Assembly (NCBI GenBank): GCA_020634375.1
Contig: JACKBX010000004.1
Location: 186,001-250,000 of the forward strand
Direction of reading: 5' to 3'
DNA: 64,000 nucleotides
Origin: Ardenticatenaceae bacterium
Lineage (GTDB): Bacteria; Chloroflexota; Anaerolineae; Promineifilales; Promineifilaceae
This document shows positions 49,553 to 58,300 of the stretch, one piece after another. The notes under the pieces were generated by a model, which was given only the letters and a program-made list of their open reading frames with translations, did not search any database and was not told where the DNA came from. Positions within the stretch are counted from its first letter, which is position 1. Every line of letters starts with the position of its first letter. The translations under genes were made by a program, and so were the position numbers.

Positions 49553-50199
49553 CCAATCGTCTCATACTTGTTGCCGGCAATATTGGGGCTGGCAAAACAT
49601 CCCTTACCGAGCGTCTCGGCGCCCGCCTCGGCTGGCACACCGCCTACGAATCCGTTGCCGATAACCCCTATCTGGCAGATTTTTATGGCAATATGCAGCA
49701 GTGGGCCTTCCATTTGCAGGTGTTCTTTCTCGGCCACCGTGCCGAACAGCATATCCGGCTGGCAACATCGCCTGGTTCTGCCATTGCCGACCGCAGCATC
49801 TATGAGGATGCGCACATCTTCGCCCGCGCCCTGCACCACATGGGCAATCTCAATGAGCGCGATTATGAAGCATATCGTCGGGTATTTGACCTCATTACCA
49901 CACAGTTGCCTCGTCCCGATTTGCTGCTGTATTTGCAATGCCCCGTGCCGGTGTTAATGGAGCGCATTCGCTTGCGCGGCCGTGCCGCCGAATCTGGTAT
50001 TTCGGCCGATTACCTCAGCCTACTCAACTCCTTCTACGAGGAGTGGATGGCGACATTTGACCTTTGTCCAGTGTTGACCATTCCTAGTCAAAACCTGGAC
50101 TTTGTGAACCGTCCCCAGCATTTGGATATTGTTGTCAATCGTATTCAAGATAAGTTGGCGGGGAGAGAGGCGGTTGTTTTCCCTGAAAATGGAGGATGA
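49549..50199 (+). CDS. Deoxynucleoside kinase (deoxyadenosine/deoxyguanosine kinase family)
   Basis: Phosphorylates deoxynucleosides for salvage of DNA precursors. The P-loop is GNIGAGKTSL, the DRS motif is IADRSIYEDAHIF, and LID/Arg residues lie in RIRLRGRAAES. Length of 216 residues is normal for the dGK/dAK group. The start ATG overlaps the upstream stop (ATGA). Preferred deoxynucleoside cannot be told from sequence. It is coupled to the ABC exporter downstream by a TGA/ATG overlap, so the three genes 49121-51974 form one transcription unit, though no shared function is evident. Confidence 0.9.
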   Translation: MTNRLILVAGNIGAGKTSLTERLGARLGWHTAYESVADNPYLADFYGNMQQWAFHLQVFFLGHRAEQHIRLATSPGSAIADRSIYEDAHIFARALHHMGNLNERDYEAYRRVFDLITTQLPRPDLLLYLQCPVPVLMERIRLRGRAAESGISADYLSLLNSFYEEWMATFDLCPVLTIPSQNLDFVNRPQHLDIVVNRIQDKLAGREAVVFPENGG

Positions 50200-51974
50200 T
50201 GGGTATAATAAACGGCCGTATGCGCGAATTCAAACTCGACAACGAATACCCCTATAACCGCACCGGCCCCGTGCGCTGGATTATTTCGCACACAGTGCGC
50301 TATCCATTGCTGCCTTTGTTGGCCTTGCTGGCGGCGGTGGTCAATAACTATGCCTACAGCTATATTCAAGTTTTTATTGGTCGTGCCTTCGACCTGATTT
50401 CTAAACCGCCCTGGGAAAGTTCTGCGCTGTTGGCGATTGCCTTGAGCGCATTCGCTGCCGCAGCCACACAAGGGGGGATGGGACTGATTCGCAATTACGC
50501 CAACGAATTCATTGCCCAACGCATTGAGCGAGACGGCCGTGACGAACTATATGCCAGTCTACTCGGCAAAAGTCAAACCTTTCACGGCAAGCAGCGCATC
50601 GGCGACCTCATGGCCCGCGCTACCAATGATGTGCGCTCTCTAAACATTATGTTTAGTCCAGGTCTGATGCTCATCCTTGATGCTTCGCTGGGGATTGTTG
50701 CGCCCATCACCATTATCGCTTCCATGAACACCAAGCTGCTTTTGGTTCCACTGCTCTTCCTCGTTGCCCTTGTCATCACCGTGTCCGATTATGCCCGTCG
50801 CTTGAACCCGGTTAGCAATGCCCTGCGTGAACAGTTTGGCACAATGAATGCTGGATTGGCAGAGGCCATTGCTGGCATTGAAGTGGTGAAAGGCAGTGCC
50901 CAAGAAGTACAGGAATTGGATAAGTTTGCTGCGGATGCGGCCGTTTACCGTGACCATTTCGTCACGCAAGGCGAAATTCAAGCACGTTATCTGCCTATGC
51001 TGATGTTCAGCGTGGCTTGGGCAGCGGCCTTTTTGCATGGCATGTTTCTCTGGCAGGCTGGAGAACTGAGTTTAGGTGAAGTTGTCACTTTTGTAGGTTT
51101 AGTTGGCGTGCTGCGCTTCCCAACCTTTGTTTCCATCTTTGCCTTCAACCTGACACAAATTGGCATCGCTAGCGCCCGCCGCATTTTGGAACTAATCAAC
51201 ACTGAGACCGAACTAGACGAGAATGTAGGTGGTGTAAACCGGCCGATTCGCGGCGAAGTCACCTTTGAAAACGTCAGCTTTGCTTATGACGAAAACGGCG
51301 CAGCGGTATTGAAGGGCATCAACTTCATGGCGCAGCCCGGCGAGACCATCGCCATTGTGGGACAAACCGGCAGCGGCAAAACGACGCTCACGCAGCTCAT
51401 CAACCGCATTTTTGACACCAGCGAGGGACGCGTGTTGGTAGATGGCGTGGATGTACGCGACTGGAAACTGGAATCGCTGCGCTCACAAATCTCGTTTATC
51501 GAGCAGGATGTCTTTTTATTCTCACGCACGCTGGCGGAGAATATCGCTTTTGGTCATGCCGAGGCCACGTCGCAGCAAATTGAGTATGCCGCTCACGAAG
51601 CGCAGGCCCACGACTTTATTATGAGCTTCAAAGATGGCTACGAAACGGAAGTGGGCGAGCGCGGCGTGATGCTCTCTGGTGGGCAGCGGCAGCGCATTGC
51701 CATTGCCCGCGCTTTTCTCACCAATCCGCGCATCCTGATTTTGGATGACAGCACCAGCGCCATTGACAGCGCCACTGAGGACAAGATTCAGCAGGCGATG
51801 CGCCGCATCAGTCAGGAGCGCACCACGTTTTTGATTACGCACCGCCTCAGTCAGATTCGTTGGGCAGACCGCATTTTGGTGCTGAAGCAGGGGGAATTGA
51901 TAGACCAGGGTACGCATGAGGAGTTGTTGCAGCGCAGCCGGGATTACCAGCGTATTTTTGCGCGGTATGATTGA
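50196..51974 (+). CDS. ABC exporter, fused transmembrane and ATPase domains
   Basis: A 592-residue half transporter. Six hydrophobic helices fill residues 30-320 (LLPLLALLAAVVNNYAYSYIQVFIG and later segments); the ATPase domain has Walker A IVGQTGSGKTTLTQLI, signature LSGGQRQRIAIARAFL, Walker B ILILDDSTSAID and H-loop FLITHRLSQI. The pattern is of the multidrug/lipid-A type, working as a homodimer or heterodimer; no second subunit is adjacent. ATG 50196 is used, just after GGAGG; Met 50220 is possible. An ACGGCCGT copy falls in the first codons (NGRM). Confidence 0.92.
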   Translation: MMGIINGRMREFKLDNEYPYNRTGPVRWIISHTVRYPLLPLLALLAAVVNNYAYSYIQVFIGRAFDLISKPPWESSALLAIALSAFAAAATQGGMGLIRNYANEFIAQRIERDGRDELYASLLGKSQTFHGKQRIGDLMARATNDVRSLNIMFSPGLMLILDASLGIVAPITIIASMNTKLLLVPLLFLVALVITVSDYARRLNPVSNALREQFGTMNAGLAEAIAGIEVVKGSAQEVQELDKFAADAAVYRDHFVTQGEIQARYLPMLMFSVAWAAAFLHGMFLWQAGELSLGEVVTFVGLVGVLRFPTFVSIFAFNLTQIGIASARRILELINTETELDENVGGVNRPIRGEVTFENVSFAYDENGAAVLKGINFMAQPGETIAIVGQTGSGKTTLTQLINRIFDTSEGRVLVDGVDVRDWKLESLRSQISFIEQDVFLFSRTLAENIAFGHAEATSQQIEYAAHEAQAHDFIMSFKDGYETEVGERGVMLSGGQRQRIAIARAFLTNPRILILDDSTSAIDSATEDKIQQAMRRISQERTTFLITHRLSQIRWADRILVLKQGELIDQGTHEELLQRSRDYQRIFARYD

Positions 51975-52011
51975 GATAGAGAGTAGAGCTAGAGATAGAG
52001 ACGGCCGTTTC

Positions 52012-53052
52012 CTACCCCCCACTCTCCAACCCATTCAATAACGGATTTTGCAACACACGCTCGCGCAGAGTTGGGTTGATGACGAGTGCCTTTTGCACAT
52101 ACAAACGCGCCTGCTCCGTGTCATATAAGCGGCTGTAAGCCATCGCTCCCTGATAAAGCGCATCGGCATTGTCTGGCATGAGGCGCAGAGTTTGCGCGAA
52201 GGCGTTAGTCGCCTCCTCATAGCGCCGGGTATGTAGATAGCATGTGCCCAGCCGTTTCCACGCTTCGGCGTTGTCTGCCGAGAATGCCAGCCCATGCCGG
52301 TACGCATCCACCGCTTTGTCATGCTCTCCCAATTCAAAATACAGGTCGGCCACCGTGATTTTGTGTGCGGCATAATCAGGAAACAGGGTAATAGCTCGTT
52401 CGTAGGCGGCAATGGCCTCCCGTGTTTTCATTTCGCGGCGCAGCTTCTCGCCTTTCGCCAACAGCGCATCAGCACGCTCCTTTTTGCTGAGAGGCAGCGG
52501 CTGCGGTGGTTTGGTGTGCGGATACATTTCGTGAAGCATTCGCACAAACTGCTCCAGGGAATAGCCAAAGGCGTTGGCTTGCGCGGCTGAAATCTGGATT
52601 TTTTCACCAGTGTTGAAGGCAATTACTACGTAATAATATTTGTATACTCTATGACTGGAATGTTTGATTCCTTCTTTTATTTCGATCCGGCTCAAATTAA
52701 CAGTTTCCCAAAAGCGGTCGCCATGCCAGAGCGTGTAGATGCAAATAAGAGAATTAGTGAAGATCATTTCTTGCAGATCAGTGAATTCCTCAAACAGTCC
52801 AAAGACCAAAAAAACGGTTAGAAAAAGGGCAAAGACAATGCTCATTATCCAGAGACTGGTAGATTTGAGGACTAATTGTACGAATACTCCCACCAAAACT
52901 GCAGATGCAAACACTGCTAGCAAACCTATGATTAGACTGCCTAAATTAGAGGGTGTGCGTAGTTTCCAATGTGTAAAGGTTTTGGAAAAAACTACTTCAT
53001 TACTGAGAGGAAATTCTTTGGTCATGACAAGTTGCCTGGCGACCATATTCAT
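52012..53052 (-). CDS. Membrane-associated TPR-repeat protein
   Basis: The N-terminal ~180 residues contain two hydrophobic segments (LGSLIIGLLAVFASAVLVGVFVQLVL and LWIMSIVFALFLTVFLVFGLF), then a folded part resembling a PH-like membrane domain (WETVNLSRIEIKEGIKHSSHRVYKYYYVVIAF). Residues about 190-345 are four or so TPRs (REAIAAYERAITLFPDYAAHK, KAVDAYRHGLAFSADNAEAW, and so on), which hold other proteins. Codons are AT-richer and the gene has no ACGGCCGT. It is convergent with the ABC exporter; a 37-base purine-rich GAGATAGAG spacer with one ACGGCCGT separates them. The role is unknown. Confidence 0.78.
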   Translation of the reverse strand: MNMVARQLVMTKEFPLSNEVVFSKTFTHWKLRTPSNLGSLIIGLLAVFASAVLVGVFVQLVLKSTSLWIMSIVFALFLTVFLVFGLFEEFTDLQEMIFTNSLICIYTLWHGDRFWETVNLSRIEIKEGIKHSSHRVYKYYYVVIAFNTGEKIQISAAQANAFGYSLEQFVRMLHEMYPHTKPPQPLPLSKKERADALLAKGEKLRREMKTREAIAAYERAITLFPDYAAHKITVADLYFELGEHDKAVDAYRHGLAFSADNAEAWKRLGTCYLHTRRYEEATNAFAQTLRLMPDNADALYQGAMAYSRLYDTEQARLYVQKALVINPTLRERVLQNPLLNGLESGG

Positions 53053-53104
53053 TGCCTGTGTTTGAGTCGCTGATCATATTACGGCAAAAGAGGCAGCAGG
53101 TAGC

Positions 53105-53134
53105 AAAAAGCGCAGGGTGGATGGCCCTGCGCTT
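53105..53134 (-). terminator. Rho-independent terminator of the S9 peptidase gene
   Basis: AAGCGCAGGG (53108-53117) pairs perfectly with CCCTGCGCTT (53125-53134) around a seven-base loop; on the minus strand a short T run follows (complement of 53105-53109). It lies 26 bases past the peptidase stop. Confidence 0.85.
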
Positions 53135-53160
53135 CTACAAAACTGGATGATGGGATTGGG

Positions 53161-55200
53161 TTACTTCAAATGCGTCTCGAACCAGCGCAGCATGTGGCCC
53201 AGCCGGGCAATGCGGCGGTCGGTACGGCCGTCGCGGCTCAACCCATGCGATTCTTCCGGGAACAGGGCCAACTCCGTTTCCACTCCCAGGCGGCGCAGGG
53301 CGACAAACACCTGCTCCCCCTGCTCGCGCTGGCAGCGCAAATCCTGCTCACTGTGAATCAGCAGCGTCGGCGTCTTGGCGTTGCCGATGTACTTCATTGG
53401 CGACATATCCCAATAAGCGTCCAGCGCATCCCAGGGCGGCGCTTCCGCACCCATGAGATTTTCCGTGCCCCAATTCAGGTCGCTGGAGCCGTAGAAGCTG
53501 ATCACGTTGCTGACGGCACGCTGCGCCACGGCCGCTTTGAAGCGATGTGTCTTGCCAATAATCAGCACCGTCATATAGCCGCCGTAGCTGCCGCCGGTGA
53601 CGCCCATCCGCTCCGTGTCAATGAAGGGCTGCGCGGCGGCGTAATCGGCCCAGGCCATCACGTCATCGTAGTCTATCGTGCCCCATTTGCCGTAAATGGC
53701 CCCGGCGAAGGCCTCGCCGTAGCCCTGGCTGCCGCGCGGATTGCTCCAATAGACGACGTAATCGTTTGCAGAAAGATAGTGGAGTTCGTGCATGAAGAGA
53801 CGGCCGTACTGCGTTTGCGGCCCACCGTGAATCTCCAAAATGGAGGGGTACTGCTGGCTGGCGTCAAAGCCGGGCGGCGTTAGTACCCAGCCTTGCAGCT
53901 CTGTGCCGTCTTTGCTGGCAAATGTGACCTCGCTGATGTCGCCCAGTTCCAGTTCGGCAAAGAGGTCGGCGTTGAAGGTGGTTAACGGCCGTGTTTCACC
54001 GCTGGCAAAATCGTGCAGCCAGATTTGGCCGGGATCGGCCATTGAGCCGCCCCAAAAGGCCATCTTGCTCTGATCGGCGCTGAAGCTGAAAGGCCCAATA
54101 ACGGTTGGTTGTTGGTCACTGGTTACTGATGACTGGTTACTGTTTACTGCTAAAACGGCCGTCACCGACCCATCGGCCACAGAAACCGCTTGCAGGGGCT
54201 GATTGCCGTGTACGGAGGACATGGCGTAGAGGGTACGGCCGTCGCTGCTCCACTGCGGGCGGGCCAGGGGTGGACTGCCGCCCAGGTCGCCGTTGGTGAC
54301 GCTGCTGAAATGGATGTCGCGGTCGGCCGTAATCATGCGGGCGTCGCTGCCATCTACGCCCACCACGCAAATCTGTGCATTTTGGAACCACTTGCCCGTT
54401 TGTTTGCGTCCCAGGTAGGAGATGGTACGGCCGTCGGGGGAGAAGGATGGGGCAAATTTACGGCCGTATGGCGCGGCCACTTGCTGCATTTCTCCGCCCG
54501 CCGCCGGAATCAAATACAACTCGGTGGCATCAACTTCCAAATCACTGCGCTCGTGGCGATTGGAGACAAACAAGATTTGCGAGCCATCGGGCGACCAGCG
54601 CGGTTCTACTTCGGCAAAATCGCCATCGGTTAACTGAACGCCCTCGCCACTGCTGGCGTCAACTGTCCAGATATGCCATTTTTCTTGCGGCGCGTAGCCC
54701 GCGCCATCCACGCGATAATCTAAACGGCTGATGTGCCGCGCTACCACGCCCAGCTTTTTCTTTTGCTCGTCCTTCTCGCGCTCAACGGCATCGGCGTCCT
54801 TTTTGCGGAACTGGCAAAGGAACTGCGTGCCGTCCGGCGACCATTCGTAGCTACCAAAGGCGCCGCTCATTTCTGTGAGAGGCCGCGCCTCGCCGCCGTG
54901 CAGCGGAATCAGGTGAAGCTGTGCCTGTTTCTCGTCGCCGCGATTGGAGAGGAAGGCGATTTGTGTGCCATCTGGCGACCAACGCGGGCGGGTGTCGTTT
55001 TGCTTGCCATAGGTGAATTGGCGTGGCGGACGGCCGTCGTCCGTTGCTGCCAGCCAGAGGTTGGTGTATTTTTTCTCGGTTTTTTGCTCCACCCACTGCA
55101 CGCAAAAGATGACGTGCTGCCCATCGGGGGAGATTTGCGGGTCGGATACAAGTTTGAATCGGTACAGGTCTTCGGCCGTGATGCGGCGCTTTTCAGTCAT
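53161..55200 (-). CDS. S9-family peptidase (acylaminoacyl-peptidase/dipeptidyl-peptidase type)
   Basis: A 679-residue prolyl-oligopeptidase-type serine peptidase. Residues about 1-420 form WD40/TolB-like propeller repeats (QISPDGQHVIFCVQW, PRWSPDGTQIAFLSNRGDE and so on) gating the active site; the C-terminal hydrolase has nucleophile GGSYGGYM, Asp in HSEQDLRC and His in EESHGLSRDG. The start ATG 55200 has a strong AAGGAGG site; no signal peptide is seen. Unusually, residues about 350-365 (NSNQSSVTSDQQP) come from an in-frame copy of the CAGTAA repeat (54111-54150), in a propeller loop where insertion is tolerated. Confidence 0.92.
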   Translation of the reverse strand: MTEKRRITAEDLYRFKLVSDPQISPDGQHVIFCVQWVEQKTEKKYTNLWLAATDDGRPPRQFTYGKQNDTRPRWSPDGTQIAFLSNRGDEKQAQLHLIPLHGGEARPLTEMSGAFGSYEWSPDGTQFLCQFRKKDADAVEREKDEQKKKLGVVARHISRLDYRVDGAGYAPQEKWHIWTVDASSGEGVQLTDGDFAEVEPRWSPDGSQILFVSNRHERSDLEVDATELYLIPAAGGEMQQVAAPYGRKFAPSFSPDGRTISYLGRKQTGKWFQNAQICVVGVDGSDARMITADRDIHFSSVTNGDLGGSPPLARPQWSSDGRTLYAMSSVHGNQPLQAVSVADGSVTAVLAVNSNQSSVTSDQQPTVIGPFSFSADQSKMAFWGGSMADPGQIWLHDFASGETRPLTTFNADLFAELELGDISEVTFASKDGTELQGWVLTPPGFDASQQYPSILEIHGGPQTQYGRLFMHELHYLSANDYVVYWSNPRGSQGYGEAFAGAIYGKWGTIDYDDVMAWADYAAAQPFIDTERMGVTGGSYGGYMTVLIIGKTHRFKAAVAQRAVSNVISFYGSSDLNWGTENLMGAEAPPWDALDAYWDMSPMKYIGNAKTPTLLIHSEQDLRCQREQGEQVFVALRRLGVETELALFPEESHGLSRDGRTDRRIARLGHMLRWFETHLK
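54111..54150. repeat. CAGTAA/TTACTG repeat array (copy 6) inside the S9 peptidase gene
   Basis: The segment GGTTACTGATGACTGG and TTACTGTTTACTGC matches the family seen between genes. Here it lies wholly inside an open reading frame without disrupting it; read on the coding strand it gives NSNQSSVTSDQQ. An ACGGCCGT octamer sits right next to it. It shows that the repeat family can colonise genes when the frame and loop position allow. Confidence 0.85.
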
Positions 55201-55320
55201 AATGCCTCCTTGAGTAAGGGTGAATGATGAAGGATGAATTGTGTTAGATGGTTGGCTAATGATAGCCAAAGGAAGCGGAGTGGGCGAATTAGAGAGATGT
55301 GATTTTATGAAATATGGCTA

Positions 55321-58300
55321 TCAGCGTAAGGCGGCTAAATCGCGCTTGATGGTGGGCTGGCTGCTGTCCAGAGCCTCTGCTAGCGCGGCTATGGTGGCCC
55401 GTGCCCCTTGTACCTCTGCTTCGGACAGCAGGCGGGCGATTTGTTGCCGTCGCCGCGCCACTTTGTTGGCAATTTGCGCGTCGTCGGGATGGTCGGGTGT
55501 CCATTCGATGGCGATGAGCTGGGAAACGGCCGTTCTTCCCACCTTCGCCGTCTCCAATTTTGGCAGCCAGACCTGTACGCGCTGCACACGCTGCCCTTCC
55601 CAGGCGGTGCGAATGGCTTGATAAACGGGCCGTGCCCAAAACGCCTCCATCCAGGTGGACTCCGGCAGTGAAGCCGCTTGTTCCGTCAGTGCGGCATAGG
55701 CCTTTTCTACATAATGGGCAGATGTGGTGCTGTCTGCTGCCGACTGCGCACAGATTTGAGCATGATGCCAGTAGATTTCAGGAATAAACTCGCCGCCGGG
55801 GCTTTCTTCTAGCGCGGCAACGGCCGTTGCCGAAAGTGAAAGCGCCGGCGCCTGCTCCCCCATTTGCCACAACGCCAATGCCTGAAACGAACGCACGGCC
55901 GTTACAAAATCCGTGTACTCTTCTTGGGCAAACAAATCGGCTGCTTGCACATAGGCGGATATGGCTTCGGGGTAACGGCCGTTACCCACTAACCACATCC
56001 CGCGCACCAGCCAATAATCGGCTCGCGTATGCAGTTCTTCTTCCACCGCTACCAATGGCGTTACCGCATCCAAAATCGCCGCTCCCTCCGCCAATGCCCC
56101 CTGGCTGACCAGCGCCTGCGCCTGGACAATTTGCAGCGCCAATTCATAATTTTGCAGCCCCAACTGCCGTGCCAGCGCCAGCCCTTGCGCCGTGTATGCT
56201 GCTCCTTGCGCGGTTTGCCCCACCTCATCATATAGCGTCGCTAGATTCAAATAAGAAAGCAAAATACTCTTTTGATTATCTAATTCGTGGAAGATCAGCA
56301 GTGCATCTTCTTGCATTTCGATGGCCTGCGCGTAATGGCGCAGCGCCCAATGAGAGTAGCCCAAATTTGCCAACGCCCGTGCCTCATTTAGCCGTGCACC
56401 AATGCGCTGGAAAAACCCTACCGCCATCTCAAAGGCCGCTGCTGAGGCGACATGGTTGCTCTGGTCGGTGTAAAAGCGGGCGATGGCGACATGCGCGTTG
56501 CCCTGTGCCATTGGGTCGCCCATTTGCTCCGCCAGCGCCAGTAATTTTTCGGCCAGCGCCTTGCCTTCGGCCCAACGGCCGTTCAATCGCTCTGCATAAA
56601 GCAATTGTGAATACACCGCCGTCAACGCCTGCGGATTATCGCCAGATGCCTCTTGCAGGGCTGCCGCTTGTTGCAATGCTGCTGCACTTTCCTGAAACGC
56701 GCCCTGCACCTGCCGTGCATCGCCAATCACGCCCCATGCTTCCGCAGCGCGGCGGGGTAGATTGTGCTGCTGTGCCAGTTCAAGGACTTGTTGCGCCAGG
56801 GAGACGGCCGTGTCCGAATCGGCCCGCACCCGTGCCCGATAATCCGCCTCCTTCAACAGCGCATCCGCTTGCAGCGCAGGGTCAGGCAACTGCGCCGCCA
56901 GTTGGCGCAAATCGGCCAACTCTGCCGCTTGCTGCGCCGTTTGCCCACTGAAAAACAGCAGCGGCTGCCGCGCCACCAAAATACGATAAAGCATCTCATT
57001 CGCTTCTGCTGTGTCGAGCGGATGATGCTCCTCCAAAATTTGTCGTGCCAGAGCGTAACTGTCTAATGCAGCCGTCAGCGCGTGCAAATCGTGGGCTTGT
57101 TCTGCCGCTTGCAGCGTGTAATACAATGCTTCTGACCAGCGTTCCCCCATCCGATAATGGTAGGCAATCTGTGCCACATCGCCCCCGCGTGAATGGGTGT
57201 CGCCAGCCATCACTGCCGCAATGGCCCCGTGATAGATGACACGCTGTTCCGGCGACATCTGTGCATAGGCGGCCTCGCGGATTTTGTCGTGGCTGAAGCG
57301 ATAGGCGTGCGGCGTTTCCTGCAAAAATTGTCGCTGCACCAGCAAGCCGAGTGCAGCCAGCGCCGCTGCTTGCGGCTGTTCAGTGGCGGCCAGCAGCCAA
57401 CCAAATTGCACATCGCGCCCCATGACAGCCGCTAATTGCAACGTATGTTGTGCCGCGGCGGGCAGTTGCTGTAAACGGCGTTCCAGCAGCGGTGGGGCGG
57501 CGGGGCTGGCGGGTGTCAGGCGCAGTTCGGCGTAATCAGATGTGGCGTTGTCGTAGGGAGTGCGCCATTCGCCGCGCTCGTTGCGGTAGAGCAGCCCTTC
57601 ATCGTGCAGCAGGCGCAGGCTTTCTAGCAGCAGCAGGGGGCTGCCCTGTGTCTCGGCAAAGAGGCTCTGCGAAAAGAGGGGCGCTTCTTGCCGCAGTCCC
57701 AACCCCTGGCTAATGAATTCGGCTGTTGCCTCTGGTGTGAGTGGCTCTAGAGATAGACGCAGGCGCGGCCCGGCGGCATCGAGGGTGTTCAGGCTTTGCC
57801 AGACGGCAGTGTCTGCCCTGGCCTCTATGCTGCGAAAAGCTAGCACAACCAGTAATGGCTGCTGCCGCAAGCGGTGCGAGAGGTAAATAATGGCTTCCAG
57901 GCTGGCTGTGTCGCCCCATTGCACGTCGTCCAAAATTAACAGTAACGGCCGTAGCTGGCCGATGGCGAGCAGCAGACGGCTGAGGGCTTCGAGATGGTCG
58001 TGATCCGCAGCGCGTAAGCTGTAATCCGTCAGTCGTGTGCCTTGCTCCGCATTCATCAGAAGCGGCTGGGCGAGATGGAGCCAGTAGTCGTCGAGGAGGG
58101 CGCGTAGCTGCTGCCAGCGCAGTGGGGTGAGCAGCTCGCCGAGAGCTTCACGGAAGAGGGCGTAGGGGGGGGCGGCATCGAGTTCACGGCCGTTTCCCCA
58201 GCCAACGACCAGCCCGCGCCATTCGGCATCGCGGGACAGCTCTTGCAGCAGGCGACTTTTGCCTACGCCAGGCGCACCGCTGAGGAAGATAAGACCGCCT

